From positions 2,144,033 through 2,208,032 of the forward strand of contig NZ_CAMPOV010000001.1 in NCBI RefSeq assembly GCF_946892675.1: a stretch of 64,000 bases of DNA, in the 5' to 3' direction. The notes beneath the pieces were generated by a model. The model searched no databases. It saw only the letters and a program-made list of their open reading frames with translations, and was not told the DNA's origin. Both the position numbers and the translations under genes were made by a program. Positions 62,970 to 64,000 of the stretch are shown piece after piece. This stretch comes from Arthrobacter sp. Marseille-P9274 (GTDB taxonomy: Bacteria > Actinomycetota > Actinomycetes > Actinomycetales > Micrococcaceae). Position 1 is the first letter of the stretch; every line of letters begins with the position of its first letter.

Positions 62970-64000
62970 TCACCGCAGCCGTTCGACTGCCGCATCGATC
63001 CGTTCGTCGGCCTCGGTCAGGGCGACCCGGATGAAGCCGTTTCCGCGTTCGCCGTAGAAAACACCGGGTCCGACGACGATGCCGAGCTGGGCGAGCCGGT
63101 CCACCGCCGTCCAGGTGTCTTCGCCCGTGGTGCCCCACAGGTAGAGCCCCGCTTCCGAGTGCTGGACCTGCAGCCCGAAGTCCCGCAGGGCCGGCAGCAG
63201 CCGCTCCCGGCGGCTCCGGTACAGGTCCTTCTGGGCCTGCACGTGGGCCGTGTCGCCGAGGGCGGCACGCATCGCCTCCTGGACGGGCAGCGGCACGATC
63301 ATCCCGGCGTGCTTGCGGCTGTTGACCAGGTTCGCCATCAGGACCGGATCCCCGGCGATGAAGGCCGCCCGGTAGCCGGCCAGGTTGGACTGCTTGCTCA
63401 GCGAGTACACGCTGAGCAGCCCCTCGTGGCTGCCCTGCGCCACCTCGGGATCCAGTACGCTAGGCACGGCCTTGCCGCCCCGCTCCTGGTCCCATTCGTC
63501 CCAGCCCAGCTCGGCGTAGCATTCGTCCGACGCGACGACGGCGCCGGCCTCCCGGGCCTGCTCCACCAGCCCGCGCATCGAGGCGGTGTCCCGCACGATG
63601 CCCGTGGGATTGCCGGGCGAATTGATCCAGACCAGCTTGACGCGCCCGCGCGTGGCGGGGTCCAGCTCGTCGAGCGAATCGGCGGCAACCGGCGTCGCGC
63701 CGGCCAGGATGGCCCCGATGTCATAGGTGGGATAGGCGACGGTTGGCCGCACCACGACGTTGTCCTTGCCCAGGCCCAGCAGCAGCGGCAGCCAGGCCAC
63801 CAGCTCCTTCGACCCGACCGTCGGCATGACGGCGGCCGGGTCCAGGCCCGGCACGTTCCGCCGGCGGCCATACCAGTCCGCGATCGCCTCACGCAGTTTC
63901 AGCGTGCCGTGCGTCGTGGGATAGCCGGGCGAGTCCGCGGCGGCCTTCAGCGCCTCCTGGATGACGGCCGGCGTCGGATCGACCGGCGTGCCGATGGAGA
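62970..64000 (-). CDS. dapC: Succinyldiaminopimelate transaminase DapC (5' end outside the window)
   Basis: About 343 codons of a PLP-dependent class I/II aminotransferase that makes N-succinyl-diaminopimelate. The frame is open to the window edge; its start lies beyond it, and the first visible residues are SIGTPVDPTPAVIQ. Conserved pieces are SPGYPTTHGTLKLREAI, NSPGNPTG, SDECYAELGW and the PLP lysine in YSLSKQSNLAGYRAAF. Together with dapD and dapE it covers three steps of the succinylase route. It lies 141 nt downstream of... rather upstream in transcription of gltA (same strand). Confidence 0.9.
   Translation of the reverse strand, partial: SIGTPVDPTPAVIQEALKAAADSPGYPTTHGTLKLREAIADWYGRRRNVPGLDPAAVMPTVGSKELVAWLPLLLGLGKDNVVVRPTVAYPTYDIGAILAGATPVAADSLDELDPATRGRVKLVWINSPGNPTGIVRDTASMRGLVEQAREAGAVVASDECYAELGWDEWDQERGGKAVPSVLDPEVAQGSHEGLLSVYSLSKQSNLAGYRAAFIAGDPVLMANLVNSRKHAGMIVPLPVQEAMRAALGDTAHVQAQKDLYRSRRERLLPALRDFGLQVQHSEAGLYLWGTTGEDTWTAVDRLAQLGIVVGPGVFYGERGNGFIRVALTEADERIDAAVERLR

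Overview
The window reads as ordinary chromosome from a high-GC actinobacterium, most likely a member of the Micrococcaceae (Arthrobacter-like). This is inferred from gene content, not from any search. The pointers are an AdnA/AdnB pair, a Gram-positive (coproporphyrin) haem pathway with HemQ, DUF3107 and DUF3117 proteins, an actinobacterial sigE/anti-sigma/tatB block, and many start codons sitting 6-7 nt after a TANNNT box (leaderless transcripts). From memory, gene order around 1-36 kb resembles Mycobacterium tuberculosis Rv3201c-Rv3211 (adnBA, alkyltransferase-like, moeZ, tetR, TB9.4, ferritin-like, RNA helicase). Order around 42-48.5 kb resembles Rv1220c-Rv1234 (O-methyltransferase, sigE, rseA, tatB, mrp, MgtE-domain protein).

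Layout. 1-7 kb: minus-strand adnA-adnB double-strand-break resection genes with an alkyltransferase-like gene, and a divergent DnaQ-like exonuclease. 7.9-10.7 kb: metN-metI-metQ methionine importer. 10.7-13.6 kb: an IS3-family element (IS150-like) that landed in the loop of the terminator downstream of metQ and was itself split by an intact IS30-family element. 13.7-25.1 kb: AI-2E-family membrane protein, then the haem operon hemE-hemG-hemQ-hemH-hemC-hemD-hemB-hemL (minus strand) with hemA divergent, so every step from glutamyl-tRNA to haem is encoded together. 25.1-31.4 kb: moeZ, tetR, DUF3107, a pterin dehydratase/VOC fusion, and thiamine genes thiO-thiS-thiG behind a TPP riboswitch with divergent thiE. 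31.4-36.8 kb: ferritin-like protein, RNB ribonuclease with a Gly/Asn linker, DEAD-box RNA helicase with a long structured leader, and an orphan DNA methyltransferase.

36.8-41.6 kb: sodium:solute symporter with a 43-residue partner protein and a structured leader, PHP phosphatase, aminopeptidase P. 41.7-48.5 kb: stress membrane protein, MgtE/CBS protein, DUF1003 protein, Mrp ATPase, tatB, anti-sigma factor, sigE, O-methyltransferase. 48.5-53 kb: leucyl aminopeptidase, DUF3117, GT-C membrane protein, DivIVA-like protein, LOG-family protein. 53-56.5 kb: gluABCD glutamate importer. 56.6-64 kb: lysine/diaminopimelate genes dapE, dapD and (cut by the window edge) dapC, interleaved with a lysozyme-like membrane protein, an unknown protein, galE and citrate synthase gltA.

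I found no CRISPR array, prophage, defence island, rRNA or tRNA. The most unusual structures are the nested insertion in the terminator loop, the Shine-Dalgarno hairpin at the IS3 end, the multi-stem leader before the symporter, the palindrome inside the haem operon, and the recurrent leaderless start architecture.
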